A stretch of 47,626 nt of DNA from contig JAJYZJ010000009.1 of NCBI GenBank assembly GCA_021800035.1, positions 1-47,626 on the forward strand, in the 5' to 3' direction. Below, piece after piece: positions 32,954 to 41,460 of this stretch (positions within the stretch are counted from its first letter, which is position 1; each line of letters begins with the position of its first letter). This DNA comes from an archaeon. Its GTDB lineage: Archaea; Thermoproteota; Thermoprotei_A; Marsarchaeales; Marsarchaeaceae. The translations under genes and the position numbers were made by a program. The notes under the pieces were generated by a model. The model searched no databases. It saw nothing but the letters and a program-made list of their open reading frames with translations, and had not been told where the DNA came from.

Positions 32954-34198
32954 ATGCTACAAAGGGCTGAAGATTTAGCCGTGACTTGGGCGTATGTGGA
33001 TGACCACTTACAAATGGCAGATGGCCTTACTCTTCTCGACAACGTTCAATTCATTTATGAGCTGGCTCTCGCAGAATTGGAACTTGAGTCTCTCAAGGTC
33101 GATTTTCAGGTAACGAATGGACTACGTCGATTCAATTTGTTGAGTGAAATTGATGAAGGCAGGCTGAGGAGGAGATTGGCTTACTTCAAGTATGTGAGGG
33201 GAAAACCGACGGACTACTACAAGACAATCGTCCGCAATAGGACAAACTCTGTGAACCAATACCTGACTCACTGGATTTATCCGTATAAAGGGAAGTTTCA
33301 TCCTCAAATGGTTAGAGCTCTGCTAAATATCCTGAAAGTGGAGCCCGGCGAAAGGATTCTCGATCCATTCATAGGTAGTGGCACTACTGCAATTGAGGCA
33401 CAGCTGCTTGGGATTGATTGCATAGGTGTCGACGCGTCACCCTTGTGCGTTCTCCAAGCGAACGTTAAGACCCAATCTGTCCTGCACATTGAGCAGATTA
33501 ACAATTCGTTGGAAAATGTAAGCGCGAAGATAAGTGGAGGCGCGTTCGGACCATTGAACATGTCCTCAATACTAGAGGGCGTGACAGATGAGCGCGTGAG
33601 AGATTTCTACCAAATGGCGAAATTGATCGCTGTAAGCGACAACGCAAGGCGAGGGAAGGATATTCATCGGTCTTTTGTCAATGCGGTCCAGCAGATGATT
33701 GAATCTGTCAACGACTACGCAACCCTCGCTAAGGATCTCAATCTCAAGCTAGGGCGTGTTAATGTCAGGCAGGGTGACGCAAGGAGGTTGGAAGTTGAAG
33801 ATGAAAGCGTGCATGCCATCATAACCTCGCCGCCATATTCAATTGCGCTGGACTACATTGCAAACGATGCCCATGCTCTAAGGGAGTTGGGGAAAGATCC
33901 AGTCAAGCTGAGAGAAGAATTCATCGGTGTAAGGGGAAAAGGATCTGCGAAGGTTGAGCTCTATGACGAGGACATGAAAAAGAGCATAGATGAAATGTAT
34001 AGAGTTCTAAAACGCGGGAGATACGCCGCAATAGTAATCGGTAACGCAACATATCTTGGCAAGAAAATAAACACTGTTGATTTTGTGATTGAACAAGCCG
34101 GAAAAGCCGGCTTCGAGTTGGTGAGAGATATCGACAAGATTATCTTCGGTCTTTACAATGTAATTCAGAAAGAGAATATTCTAATCTTCCGGAAGTAG
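32954..34198 (+). CDS. Second DNA methyltransferase (N4/N6), divergent from the first
   Basis: 414 residues. A 130-residue N-terminal region ends in TNSVNQYLTHWIYPYKGKFH and PQMVRALLNIL. Then comes SAM motif I, ERILDPFIGSGTTAIEAQLL, with IGVDASPLC, a helical insert, and motif IV HAIITSPPYSIALDYIANDA near residue 290, then ALRELGKD. Motif I precedes motif IV, so it is not a duplicate of the other enzyme. Together they may methylate different strands of an asymmetric site. ATG 32954 has a TATA-like TTTTATTTA about 60 bases upstream. All catalytic residues are present. Confidence 0.85.
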   Translation: MLQRAEDLAVTWAYVDDHLQMADGLTLLDNVQFIYELALAELELESLKVDFQVTNGLRRFNLLSEIDEGRLRRRLAYFKYVRGKPTDYYKTIVRNRTNSVNQYLTHWIYPYKGKFHPQMVRALLNILKVEPGERILDPFIGSGTTAIEAQLLGIDCIGVDASPLCVLQANVKTQSVLHIEQINNSLENVSAKISGGAFGPLNMSSILEGVTDERVRDFYQMAKLIAVSDNARRGKDIHRSFVNAVQQMIESVNDYATLAKDLNLKLGRVNVRQGDARRLEVEDESVHAIITSPPYSIALDYIANDAHALRELGKDPVKLREEFIGVRGKGSAKVELYDEDMKKSIDEMYRVLKRGRYAAIVIGNATYLGKKINTVDFVIEQAGKAGFELVRDIDKIIFGLYNVIQKENILIFRK

Positions 34199-34459
34199 AG
34201 TCTCTTCTTGGCATATTGATTCCTTCTGAATGAGATTGGTTCGACAGCAATTGCCCGGCTTCTATTGAAAAACCGCGCGTCAACGTCGGAGCATGGTTAC
34301 CTTGACCGAATCACGAGTTACATCGCTCAAGGTCAAATGTGATGGAAGTCGTGAATCCATGCCAAGGTTGTGCCGAAGGCCCTTGGGTTCAAAGGGCGGA
34401 CGAATAACTTGCCAGCAACGGGGCTAATCTCGTTTTCCAAGCTCATGTTTCAACCCTGA

Positions 34460-34810
34460 GTTTTCCTCCTGCAGAATGGATACTGCGGCACCAACAACAG
34501 GAAGCGAGTGGACGGTATCGTAACTCAATTGGTGACATTAGGGCTTGTCTTCTCAAGAGAGGGCTTTCAAAGTCAGGTATTGACGCAACTGTAAAAAGCT
34601 GGCACCAACACAACACTTGTCTATCCTGATTGAGAGGAAGGGATTCACATTCCTTGTAGCGAAGCCGATTTGGATGAAGCGACCAGACAGATGTCCGGGA
34701 GAGTGCTTTCAGAACTGACGAACGTTGACGGATATGTAACCGGTTCGAGAAATGAACGATTGGTTAGTCTCTTCCGACGGCTAGCGGAAGTGTTCGCGGA
34801 AGCAGTGTGA
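34460..34810 (+). pseudogene. Decayed unknown gene with two in-frame stops inside the R-M island
   Basis: One frame reads NGYCGTNNRKRVDGIVTQLV, TLGLVFSREGFQSQVLTQL, TAA (34592-34594), KAGTNTTLVYPD, TGA (34631-34633), then EEGIHIPCSEADLDEATRQM and VLSELTNVDGYVTGSRNERL, ending with SLFRRLAEVFAEAV. It makes good protein sense across both stops, so it is a former gene, perhaps with a winged-helix start (VDGIVTQLVTLGLVFSRE). A control gene would fit this position between methylase and nuclease, but I cannot show it. Confidence 0.4.
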
Positions 34811-34879
34811 CACTGGTGAACTGGTTTCCAACGCAGAATTAGAGTAGATGTCATATAACTTATCTACCATAGACCAACT

Positions 34880-35554
34880 ATGGATGATAACTTGTCTAAT
34901 GATGAGAAATACGTTAGAGAACTGGAAGAGACCATTGCCAAGTTCATGTCCCCGCTCAAGGATATTCCTTTTCGCATTGTTATCAAGGCCATTACTGGGT
35001 TTTCAGTCGTACCTTTTGACAGAAATAGCCCGGCTGATACAGCTCTCTTAGGGAGACTAAAGGACGCTCTTAACAAAGCTCTCAGCGATGCAAATCAGAT
35101 CGGAATCCCTACAAGCAGGCCGAACGAGGTGGGAAACCGAATCGAACCTTTCGTTAGGAGGGCACTCTGCGCCGTAGGATGCAAGGCCTCTATCCCCAAG
35201 ACTAAGAAGGGTGTTCATCGTTCCGCAGGGTATCCAGATATAGAGATTAGAGATATCGACAATAGGCTGACCTATCTCGAATGCAAGACCTACAACATAA
35301 AGAGTGAGGGCTCGTCTTTCCGCGCCTTTTATCTTCAGCCGTCAGAAGATGCTAAAATGACGGCAGATGCTAGACATTTGTTGGTTGGATTTGAAGTAAA
35401 GCTAGAAGAGCGTCGTTCAAAGAATGTCTATGTGCCCACGAAGTGGAGGCTTTACACACTGGAGAATCTGCGCGTACAAGTCAAGCATGAGTTCAACGCC
35501 AGCAACATCGACATCTACCGAAGTGATTCACTTCTGGCACAGAGTTCCATCTAG
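34880..35554 (+). CDS. Type II restriction endonuclease, PD-(D/E)XK fold
   Basis: 224 residues from ATG 34880. The nuclease motif is complete: GYPDIEIRDIDNRLTYLECK, with Pro119-Asp120, Glu134 and Lys136, giving PD-x13-ExK. An acidic residue upstream in EVGNRIEPFVRRAL (Glu89) is in the place of the helix-borne metal ligand of this fold. The rest includes RAFYLQPSEDAKMTADARHL and LLVGFEVKLEERRSKN, which could hold recognition contacts. Genomic neighbours are two DNA methylases, so this is almost surely their cognate restriction enzyme. Recognition sequence is unknown. Confidence 0.82.
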   Translation: MDDNLSNDEKYVRELEETIAKFMSPLKDIPFRIVIKAITGFSVVPFDRNSPADTALLGRLKDALNKALSDANQIGIPTSRPNEVGNRIEPFVRRALCAVGCKASIPKTKKGVHRSAGYPDIEIRDIDNRLTYLECKTYNIKSEGSSFRAFYLQPSEDAKMTADARHLLVGFEVKLEERRSKNVYVPTKWRLYTLENLRVQVKHEFNASNIDIYRSDSLLAQSSI

Positions 35555-36177
35555 CTACGAACCGACTTTTCTCTTTAGCTTAGGATGGCATTCGCCCGTC
35601 AAGAATGGCCGTGTTTGTAGTCTTACCGACACGTGGTCCATCATTGTATTCGCTATTGGGTTTGGCTACAGTTAAGGTGCAGAGACAAACCGAATACCCC
35701 TCTGAGGGGTATACTTCAATGACTCTTCCCGTATCGGCCGACGAATCATCCTTGGGTCGATTCGTTTCAGTCTCGGTAAATGTGAGATCCCGTATTACCC
35801 AGCACGGCGCGCCCACCAAGACTGCAATCTACTAGAGAACTCGGGTAAGAATATGGGACTACTACCCACCACTTTAATGTTAAAACTAGGGGGTAGAAGC
35901 AAGTCACAGTGTGGCGGTATGGGCACCCAAAGCGGATTTGTAGCCGTAGACCACGTACTTTTGACAAAAATGGGGGACTGCTCATTCGCATTTCCAACTT
36001 ACATTGGCGCATTTACACCGCTTTGGCATGATACTTAACGGAATGACAACTTCGAGTAATCCCTCAGATGTTGTAAAATGCGACCCACTAGCAAATGATA
36101 GTGGACCGGAAGGAACCCATCTTGAAGTGAGGCTGCGTCAGACAAACCGTGATTCCATGCCATGGGTTCTGTTCAAC
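35555..36177. other. Gap right of the R-M island
   Basis: No supported gene; overlapping frames of 61-83 codons look like noise. It contains a 19-bp perfect palindrome (35694-35712) and, at 36085-36104, the second copy of the 20-bp motif CCACTAGCAAATGATAGTGG. Confidence 0.4.
35694..35712. repeat. Perfect 19-bp palindrome
   Basis: ATACCCCTC, a central T, and GAGGGGTAT form perfect nine-base arms. It could be a protein-binding site or a hairpin end of a mobile element; nothing adjacent decides. Confidence 0.5.
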
Positions 36178-36342
36178 CTATAGAAGGCGACGTACCTCCT
36201 CACGGCTTCGCTTCAGTCTTTCATCTTCCACGCGATTATTTGACGCCTTCTCCTCAGGAACTCCTGGTTTGCGTGGAAAAAGGAATCCCGGGCTTATGCG
36301 CTGCAACTCGCTGATTCCCTGAAGAAACGACGCTGGAGCCAA
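36178..36342 (-). CDS. Small coding-like fragment of unknown family
   Basis: A minus-strand frame from TTG 36342 encodes MAPASFLQGISELQRISPGF, LFPRKPGVPEEKASNNRVED and ERLKRSREEVRRLL. The content is coherent and the end is a charged helix. Upstream the frame stays open (AYFASLPESL) to a TGA. It may be the tail of a lost gene or a 54-residue protein; it lies downstream of the membrane protein at 36412 on the same strand. Confidence 0.3.
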   Translation of the reverse strand: MAPASFLQGISELQRISPGFLFPRKPGVPEEKASNNRVEDERLKRSREEVRRLL

Positions 36343-36411
36343 TGATTCGGGAAGCGAGGCGAAATACGCTCATTTCTATGCCTGAATGAGGCACTCAAGC
36401 AACAATTGGCA

Positions 36412-36873
36412 TTAGTAGAAGTACGCCAAGGCAACGCCAGCCATAAAGGCCAAGATGCTGGCGAAAACGACCTTCCAGAAACTGGAGTGTCCGATCTCAT
36501 AAAGCAGGCATCCTCCTCGGGTGGTCTTCCTCACCTTGTCAAGATGGTAGTCATACATAGCTTTCATTAGGTCAGGCTCATACGACTTTGGTTGAAATCC
36601 AGACTGTTCGGTTACCAAAACGGCAGCAGCTCTGCCCCAGTAGGCACTTTTGAAGAACATCCAGGCTCCGAACACGAGGGTTGAAAACAAGACTGGCAGG
36701 AACAGCGAAATCGAGAAGTAGGGAATGAGAAGCGTAGAAAGCTGGACATGGCCAGTTAATTCGGTTGCCAAAGCGATAATGGTGCCCAGTCCAAACCCAG
36801 CAAATTCTAGGGTGTTGTCGGAGTAGAGCTTGAGAAGGGTTTTACGAACATCATCAATCTGCGATTGGGACAA
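36412..36873 (-). CDS. Hypothetical membrane protein
   Basis: 153 residues. Spans: FAGFGLGTIIALATELTG, LIPYFSISLFLPVLFSTLVF with GAWMFF, and VVFASILAFMAGVALAYFY at the C-terminus; the loop between them is soluble (AAAVLVTEQSGFQPKSYEPD and YHLDKVRKTT). Fourteen bases separate it from the HEAT-like gene, on the same strand, so they are probably cotranscribed. No family recognised. Confidence 0.6.
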   Translation of the reverse strand: MSQSQIDDVRKTLLKLYSDNTLEFAGFGLGTIIALATELTGHVQLSTLLIPYFSISLFLPVLFSTLVFGAWMFFKSAYWGRAAAVLVTEQSGFQPKSYEPDLMKAMYDYHLDKVRKTTRGGCLLYEIGHSSFWKVVFASILAFMAGVALAYFY

Positions 36874-36887
36874 GAAGCAGCTACCTT

Positions 36888-37626
36888 CTACATCGCCCAG
36901 CCAATGGTTCTCATGCCATCAATCAGGAGCAGAATGTTCCTTCTTACGCCTGCTGATTTAGCTTCTGAAAGTTCCTTTGGCAGCTCCTCCCTAAGTTTGA
37001 AAGCTGTTTCGTGCCCTCTCAAACGCATAAATCCAATCTGCAATCCTAGTTGTGGGAATATCGCATTCGGTTCGCTTTTGGCCAATTCGAAAATGTCGGG
37101 AATGATTTCTTGCGCATCGACCATACAATGAACGGTGAACGCCAGTGTTCGTACTGGCATCTCCTGCGAATGAAGCGCGAGTTGAGCTATTTTCGGCGCT
37201 ATCTTTGGTAGGAGCTCATTCCTCCCTTCTGCGGACAGACGTGGAACAATTGTCGCTAATACTTGTAACGTTTGTTGTCCCACCTGGATCTCTTCATCAT
37301 CCGACAATTCGACCATTTTGTTCAAGATATTCGGGAGGTTCTCAATAAGAATACTGGCACGATTTCGCGTTGAAGGCCATCAAAGCTTGGCATCGGACTG
37401 CAGAATCGTTACTGTCTAGGTCACTTGCCAAGAACCTCAGTTTGTAGGGCTTCGTGCAGTCTCGTGTTTCTGGAATATACGGAGCGACCACCGAGTTGAG
37501 CGGAAGGTCACCATTCGCGACCATACCTCTCTCACGGGCCTTGGCCACGCGCGCAGAGGCATCCATAAAGTTTGTGTAGTTGCCGTGCCTATGGGGAACC
37601 AAAGGCTCTGATTCATGCGTATCCAT
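36888..37626 (-). pseudogene. HEAT-repeat-like protein with a frame break
   Basis: Two frames form one protein of about 240 residues. The first, from ATG 37626, has MDTHESEPLVPHRHG, then LRFLASDLDSNDSAVRCQAL and MAFNA and stops. The second continues with RASILIENLPNILNKMVELS, DDEEIQVGQQTLQVLATIVP and PKIAQLALHSQEMPVRTLAF to AGVRRNILLLIDGMRTIGW. Repeating amphipathic helix pairs with V-R-x-x-A mark HEAT/ARM-like repeats, which bind other proteins. The frame change lies near 37355-37365, and one base must be skipped, unlike the other breaks in this window, where one is missing. Partner of the membrane protein downstream. Confidence 0.5.
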
Positions 37627-37817
37627 GTCCCTTCGAAATATCGACAACGACGACTGTACCTTTCGAGGTGTTGTGTAGCAAAGGGCTTCGTCCCCGAGAA
37701 CTCTCTTTCAACCTGAATTTAGCCTGAGCTGACGCTCGAGAGCCCTTTGGGGCCGTTTTGTTGCCGTTCTGATGCTCTTGATGCCGGCCCAAGAGCCCTA
37801 CCATCATCGATGCTTTT

Positions 37818-38114
37818 CTAAAAAAAATTCATCCACCAGAACCAAGGACAGATAATACTCAGTATAGCACCAGCCAAAATTGGGCTTGACTGGAATTGCA
37901 CGCACAAAAAACCCAGCGGAACCCCCTGACGAGTTTGAATTAGTCTTTGTTGGAATAAAGGATAACCGCAGCTCTCTACCTCAGGTGCCTGCGCCCTAAC
38001 TGCAGTGCAAGCGGAATAAAGAGTCTGAAGTAACTCCTTGCGAAGGCAGTGGGGCAAGAAGACGTGGTATAGGTATACAACTTCATCATCCGCATGCGAT
38101 TGCATCGCCCGCAA
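37818..38114 (-). CDS. Hypothetical protein with C-terminal membrane span
   Basis: 98 residues. VVYLYHVFLPHCLRKELLQT, LYSACTAVRAQAPEVESCGY, PLFQQRLIQTRQGVPLGFLC, then VQFQSSPILAGAILSIICPW with FWWMNFF. The hydrophobic C-terminus could be a membrane anchor. No start signal stands out and the family is not known. It may be a phage- or plasmid-like gene. Moderate to low support. Confidence 0.4.
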   Translation of the reverse strand: MRAMQSHADDEVVYLYHVFLPHCLRKELLQTLYSACTAVRAQAPEVESCGYPLFQQRLIQTRQGVPLGFLCVQFQSSPILAGAILSIICPWFWWMNFF

Positions 38115-38295
38115 AGGTACTCTATCACTAGGAGAGCAACGAGTGCATGATTGCTGGTTGCAAATGGTGGAAGCTGAGGATGTTGTCAGGCTGGGATTCA
38201 GGTGCTGTTAGGCTGGTATTGCAAAAGGCTCCCGTAAGCCGTTAGTAATGTTTCAGCGGTCACTTTAGTTCCTTGACACAAATTAGATATTCCAC

Positions 38296-38559
38296 TTAGT
38301 CTCGTCTCTTAAGAAGCACCAAAATCCCAATGACCGCACCAACAATCAGTCCTAAGACCTCAAGTGCATCACTGGATTCAAGCAAGGAGATAAAAAGATT
38401 GAAGGAAGGGGTAATCTGGGAGGTTTTGATGTGAGTTACTTGAGAAGCAACAACTGTTATTCTATTTGAGAAAAGGTTACCGAAGAAAAGGGCAAGCACA
38501 ATTATTAGCATGGAAACAATCGCCATCATTAGCATGGGAACGATGCCATCACCTTCCAT
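38296..38559 (-). CDS. Small two-helix membrane protein
   Basis: 87 residues from ATG 38559 (GTG or ATG 38595 would add twelve). Spans: VPMLMMAIVSMLIIVLALFF and LEVLGLIVGAVIGILVLLKR, separated by a 45-residue loop rich in Ser and Thr (VVASQVTHIKTSQITPSFNL). Ends in basic KRRD, which would be cytoplasmic. Unknown family. Confidence 0.45.
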   Translation of the reverse strand: MEGDGIVPMLMMAIVSMLIIVLALFFGNLFSNRITVVASQVTHIKTSQITPSFNLFISLLESSDALEVLGLIVGAVIGILVLLKRRD

Positions 38560-39245
38560 GTGATTTATTGCGACTCTATCAAATATTAAGCCCACCCTAC
38601 GCAGACCGCAACTTGTTTTTTCTCTTTCGACCTCAATTGGTGATTTTGCAAATTGCTGAATCAGAGTAATTAGGTAGCCTGCTATGGCACCTGTCTAGAA
38701 AGGCAAAGGGCCGCTGCTCACCTCACCGAAGAAAGTTAACACCCGTATCGCAATCACCAGGGTTATCAGGAAACCTGTCATTCAATTAATGAGTCACCAG
38801 TTATGGTGCTTCACTGCTTCTAGTCTCTTCAGCCTCTCTTCTCGCCTTTTAAGTAGCTCAAAATCGAGCACTTCCCACTCGTTGAACCGAATTAACCATA
38901 AGCTTGAAGCATAGTCAAGTGCATAAATATATTTGAATTGAAATTGAGGGCTACAGACACGCTCTCTTTGGAAAGGCTAGACGCGGACCATTCCCAAAAG
39001 CCCAATCTTAAAAGATCCTCATTCAGGCTAGACGCTCTACTTCAGCCCCAAGGGCTCAGGTAGACCTTCACTTCTCGGAACAATCTTGGGCCCGTAGCCA
39101 GTTAGAGGCTCGCCCAGGCTTGAGGAGCTCGGGGAGGTGAGAGTTCACCTCAGCCCCGCGCGAACCCTCAATCGGACTCGGGCAGTTATCCAAACCTGCG
39201 TCGCTTCATTAACAGGCAAAGGGCTTAACATTCAACTTGAATCAT
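38560..39245. other. Gap before the HTH gene, with a strong hairpin
   Basis: No gene. Around 39136-39163 lies GGGGAGGTGA-GAGT-TCACCTCAGCCCC-like sequence: inner arms GAGGTGA and TCACCTC are perfect, outer GGGG can pair with CCCC across a small bulge. The region 39080-39190 is GC-rich and could be a structured RNA, but it does not fold as tRNA, SRP RNA or RNase P RNA as far as I can see. Confidence 0.35.
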
Positions 39246-39659
39246 ATGATTGATGGTATGATTCCAGCTAACACTGAGAGGCGCTCCCTTATACAGCGGC
39301 TCTGGAAGGAGAATAAGACTGTGGAGCAGATTTCAAGAGAAACAGGAATTCCGAAGGGCTCGGTTTCTTACTACGTGCGCAGGCTTAACAGGAAGGGGGA
39401 CCTCGGAGTTGCCCGGCCCGGAGCGCTAAACGGCGGGGGGCTAGCAAAGCGCTCGGTTTCCGAAAAGCTGGCCATCAACATGGCGGTGCGCGCAGTCGCG
39501 AAAGCGAGGGGCTTCACGGAGGCCTACCACTATCTCAGGCTCGTTCAGACAATGGAAGAGATGAACCTGTTCCTCAAGCCCGAAGACTTTCAGGAATTCT
39601 TGGGGATGAGCCCGGGCTCGGCCAATCTCGCGTTCCTCTGGTGGGTCGCGAGCATGTAG
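39246..39659 (+). CDS. Helix-turn-helix DNA-binding protein
   Basis: 137 residues from ATG 39246; TTG 39237 and ATG 39258 are alternatives. The N-terminal domain reads RRSLIQRLWKENKTVEQISR, ETGIPKGSVSYYVRRLNRKG, a homeodomain-like helix-turn-helix with a resolvase/MarR-type recognition helix. The second half is helical: VSEKLAINMAVRAVAKARGF, TEAYHYLRLVQTMEEMNLFL. It may be a full protein. AATCATATGATT, a perfect palindrome, lies over the start codon and could be an autoregulatory site. It is unrelated in strand to the polysaccharide genes next to it, yet may control them. Confidence 0.7.
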   Translation: MIDGMIPANTERRSLIQRLWKENKTVEQISRETGIPKGSVSYYVRRLNRKGDLGVARPGALNGGGLAKRSVSEKLAINMAVRAVAKARGFTEAYHYLRLVQTMEEMNLFLKPEDFQEFLGMSPGSANLAFLWWVASM

Positions 39660-39778
39660 GAGACGGAAGAGGAAGGTAGAGCGGCTCTGGAGGCGCGTCC
39701 GGAAGGGTGAGGGCAGGATGGAGCCTCTGCTCGCGGGTAGCTTCCCGCTCCCGGGGTTTACGTGAGTTTCTGCATCGT

Positions 39779-41010
39779 TCACCGGCTCCTTTCAGCTACG
39801 ATCGTGCCATGCTCCTCAACAGTGCCCCGCCACTCGGGGTTGTGCAGGTAGACCGCGGACTGGAAGCCAGCCCGCTCGAGCATTCCTAGCAACCCAGAAA
39901 CCTTCTCCTCGTCGCCCTTGGTCCACTCGATTTTTATGGCATGGTTCACCTTTTCCAGGTCCTCTTGGGAGAGAAGCCACTCGCAGCCCTTGCAATCTAG
40001 CTTCAGAATGTCAATCGAGTCCAGTCCGAGCTTTGTTAACAGGTTCAGAGGGGGTAGGATTCGACTTCCTGGCTGAGCCAGCCATCCGATTCGCGTTTGC
40101 CTTCCCCACTCCCACTCCCACTCCCACTCCCACTCCCACTCCCACTCCCACTCCCACTCCCACTCCCACTCCCACTCCCACTCCCACTCCCACTCCCTCT
40201 TCTTCTCTGGGCGAAGGCGCTCGCGCTACCCGTCAGGCCGCCCGCGCTAGGTGGGTATCTCAAGAGAAGTTTGCCCGCGGGCCCTAGCGCGGCCCTTACC
40301 GGGACGATGGTTTTGCGTAGGCCTGGGTTCAGGTTCAGGTTTCGGAGCATTGCGTCGTAGTTCTCCTCGAGGGGTTCGATTGAGTACACGCTTGACGCAC
40401 CCATGGACGCGAAGTAGAGCGCCGTGTCGCGAGCGAGCGCTCCCACGTCCAGAACGCTCCTTCCGCTCGGCTTGAGGTCGCTATGAATTCCAAGGAGATA
40501 TGTTTCTATCAGGGCCGAGGGCTCTATCGAATTCAGGTCAAACCTGACTTTCGAAGGCGTAGTAACGAGCGCTTCGCCGAGGTTGAACTGGAACGTCCTT
40601 TTCATTGCTCCATCTCCGCTATCGGTTGCTCCAACCGCGCCGCCATAGCGGTAACAGTATCCGAGGAGGGAGAGCGCGTTTAACGCGCCTGCGAAGCCGA
40701 GCTTCCCGAGTGCTCCGGCCATGGGCTCTCTCAGATAGGGGTAGCCCTCGACTCTCAAGCTTGAATTTGTGAGCTCGACCCGGAAGCCCTCGCGCTCAAG
40801 CTGCTCAATCTCGTCTTCCAGAGCGGTCAGCAGGAAGAATTCGCTTCGGTTCAGGCTGAGCGAAGCGCCCCCGTGACGAAGGAAAATCTGACCGCTAACG
40901 AGCGCGCTCACCATGTTCCTTGGACCCACTCGCGAGAGCGCGGCGAGACCTCTTCTCGATTTCAGGAAGCGCAGGCCGCGAAGCACTAGCTCTCTACGGT
41001 TCAAGAGCAA
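39779..41010 (-). pseudogene. FkbM-family methyltransferase with (SG)n insert and a frame break
   Basis: SAM-dependent methyltransferase of the FkbM type, usually acting on sugars of glycans. Motif I is SGRSVLDVGALARDTALYFA, followed by GASSVYSIEPLEENYDAMLR and LNPGLRKTIVPVRAALGP. Where the family has a variable loop there is a Ser-Gly repeat of about 15 units, encoded by (CCCACT)15 on the plus strand. After [13 protein letters not shown] the frame ends; adding one base to the G5 run (40050-40054) continues LNLLTKLGLDSIDILKLDCK with GCEWLLSQEDLEKVNHAIKI and TVEEHGTIVAERSR to TGA 39779. The usual LDxEGCE reads LDCKGCE. Codon use is more GC-rich than the rml genes. Confidence 0.75.
40105..40194. 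repeat. Hexanucleotide microsatellite (CCCACT)15
   Basis: Fifteen perfect CCCACT units, then one variant CCCTCT. Inside the FkbM-like gene the minus strand gives AGTGGG, a Ser-Gly repeat. Because the unit is six bases, changes in copy number keep the frame and only change linker length. Confidence 0.95.
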
Positions 41011-41088
41011 TCTCGCGCCACTTCTTGCGCCCTCAGAGCAAATGTGGAAGTGCTCAGGTTACCAGTCCAGGGGGTGACCGCTGAGAAC

Positions 41089-41217
41089 TCAGGTGTCTCC
41101 AATCGCAATCTCTAGAGCCCCGTTGTTCGAGACGTATCGCAGGAGTTCTGGCTTTAGGTGTAACGGGCCGAGGGCCCTGCGTGCACTTCTCCTCCCCTCC
41201 AGGGACGCGAGAAGCAT
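41089..41217 (-). pseudogene. Unrecognised C-terminal fragment
   Basis: A minus-strand frame from ATG 41217 reads MLLASLEGRRSARRALGPLH, LKPELLRYVSNNGALEIAIG and DT to TGA. It is coherent and GC-rich at third positions, and the frame is open upstream (ILPGDGSS). It looks like the tail of a gene lost between the RmlA remnant and the FkbM-like gene. No family assigned. Confidence 0.3.
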
Positions 41218-41241
41218 AGAGGAACCATCGCCAGGAAGAAT

Positions 41242-41460
41242 TCAAATCTGCGCAAACGACCTTTCGCCGATTATGAGCCTGTGGCCCTTTGGCATCGCGC
41301 CATCGCTATTCAGTATGGTGGAATAGCTACCTATCAGGCTGTCCACTATCCTTTTGCCGCTTTCTAACCTCGAGCCAATCATCACTATGCTGTTTTCTAT
41401 CTCTACGCTTTTCAGAGTGCAGCCGTCGCCAATCGAGGTATAGGCTTCCTCGGGAAGCGT
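41242..41460 (-). pseudogene. C-terminal remnant of a second RmlA-like nucleotidyltransferase
   Basis: The frame reads YTSIGDGCTLKSVEIENSIV, MIGSRLESGKRIVDSLIGSY and STILNSDGAMPKGHRLIIGE, the left-handed beta-helix end of long archaeal glucose-1-phosphate thymidylyltransferases. It aligns with YTSIGDSCIITRSSIEYSII in the intact rmlA at 43055. The catalytic domain is gone, so a former second copy has been deleted here. Confidence 0.65.

Noticed and set aside
39085-39190. tRNA starting GGGCCCGTAGCC
   Set aside because: The 3' side has no complementary acceptor strand and no T-loop with flanking stem.
40105-40194. CRISPR array
   Set aside because: Units are six bases with no spacers; a microsatellite.
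40033-40360. Plus-strand ORFs encoding Pro-Thr or Pro-Leu repeats
   Set aside because: They are products of translating the (CCCACT)15 repeat in other frames; the minus strand carries the methyltransferase domain.
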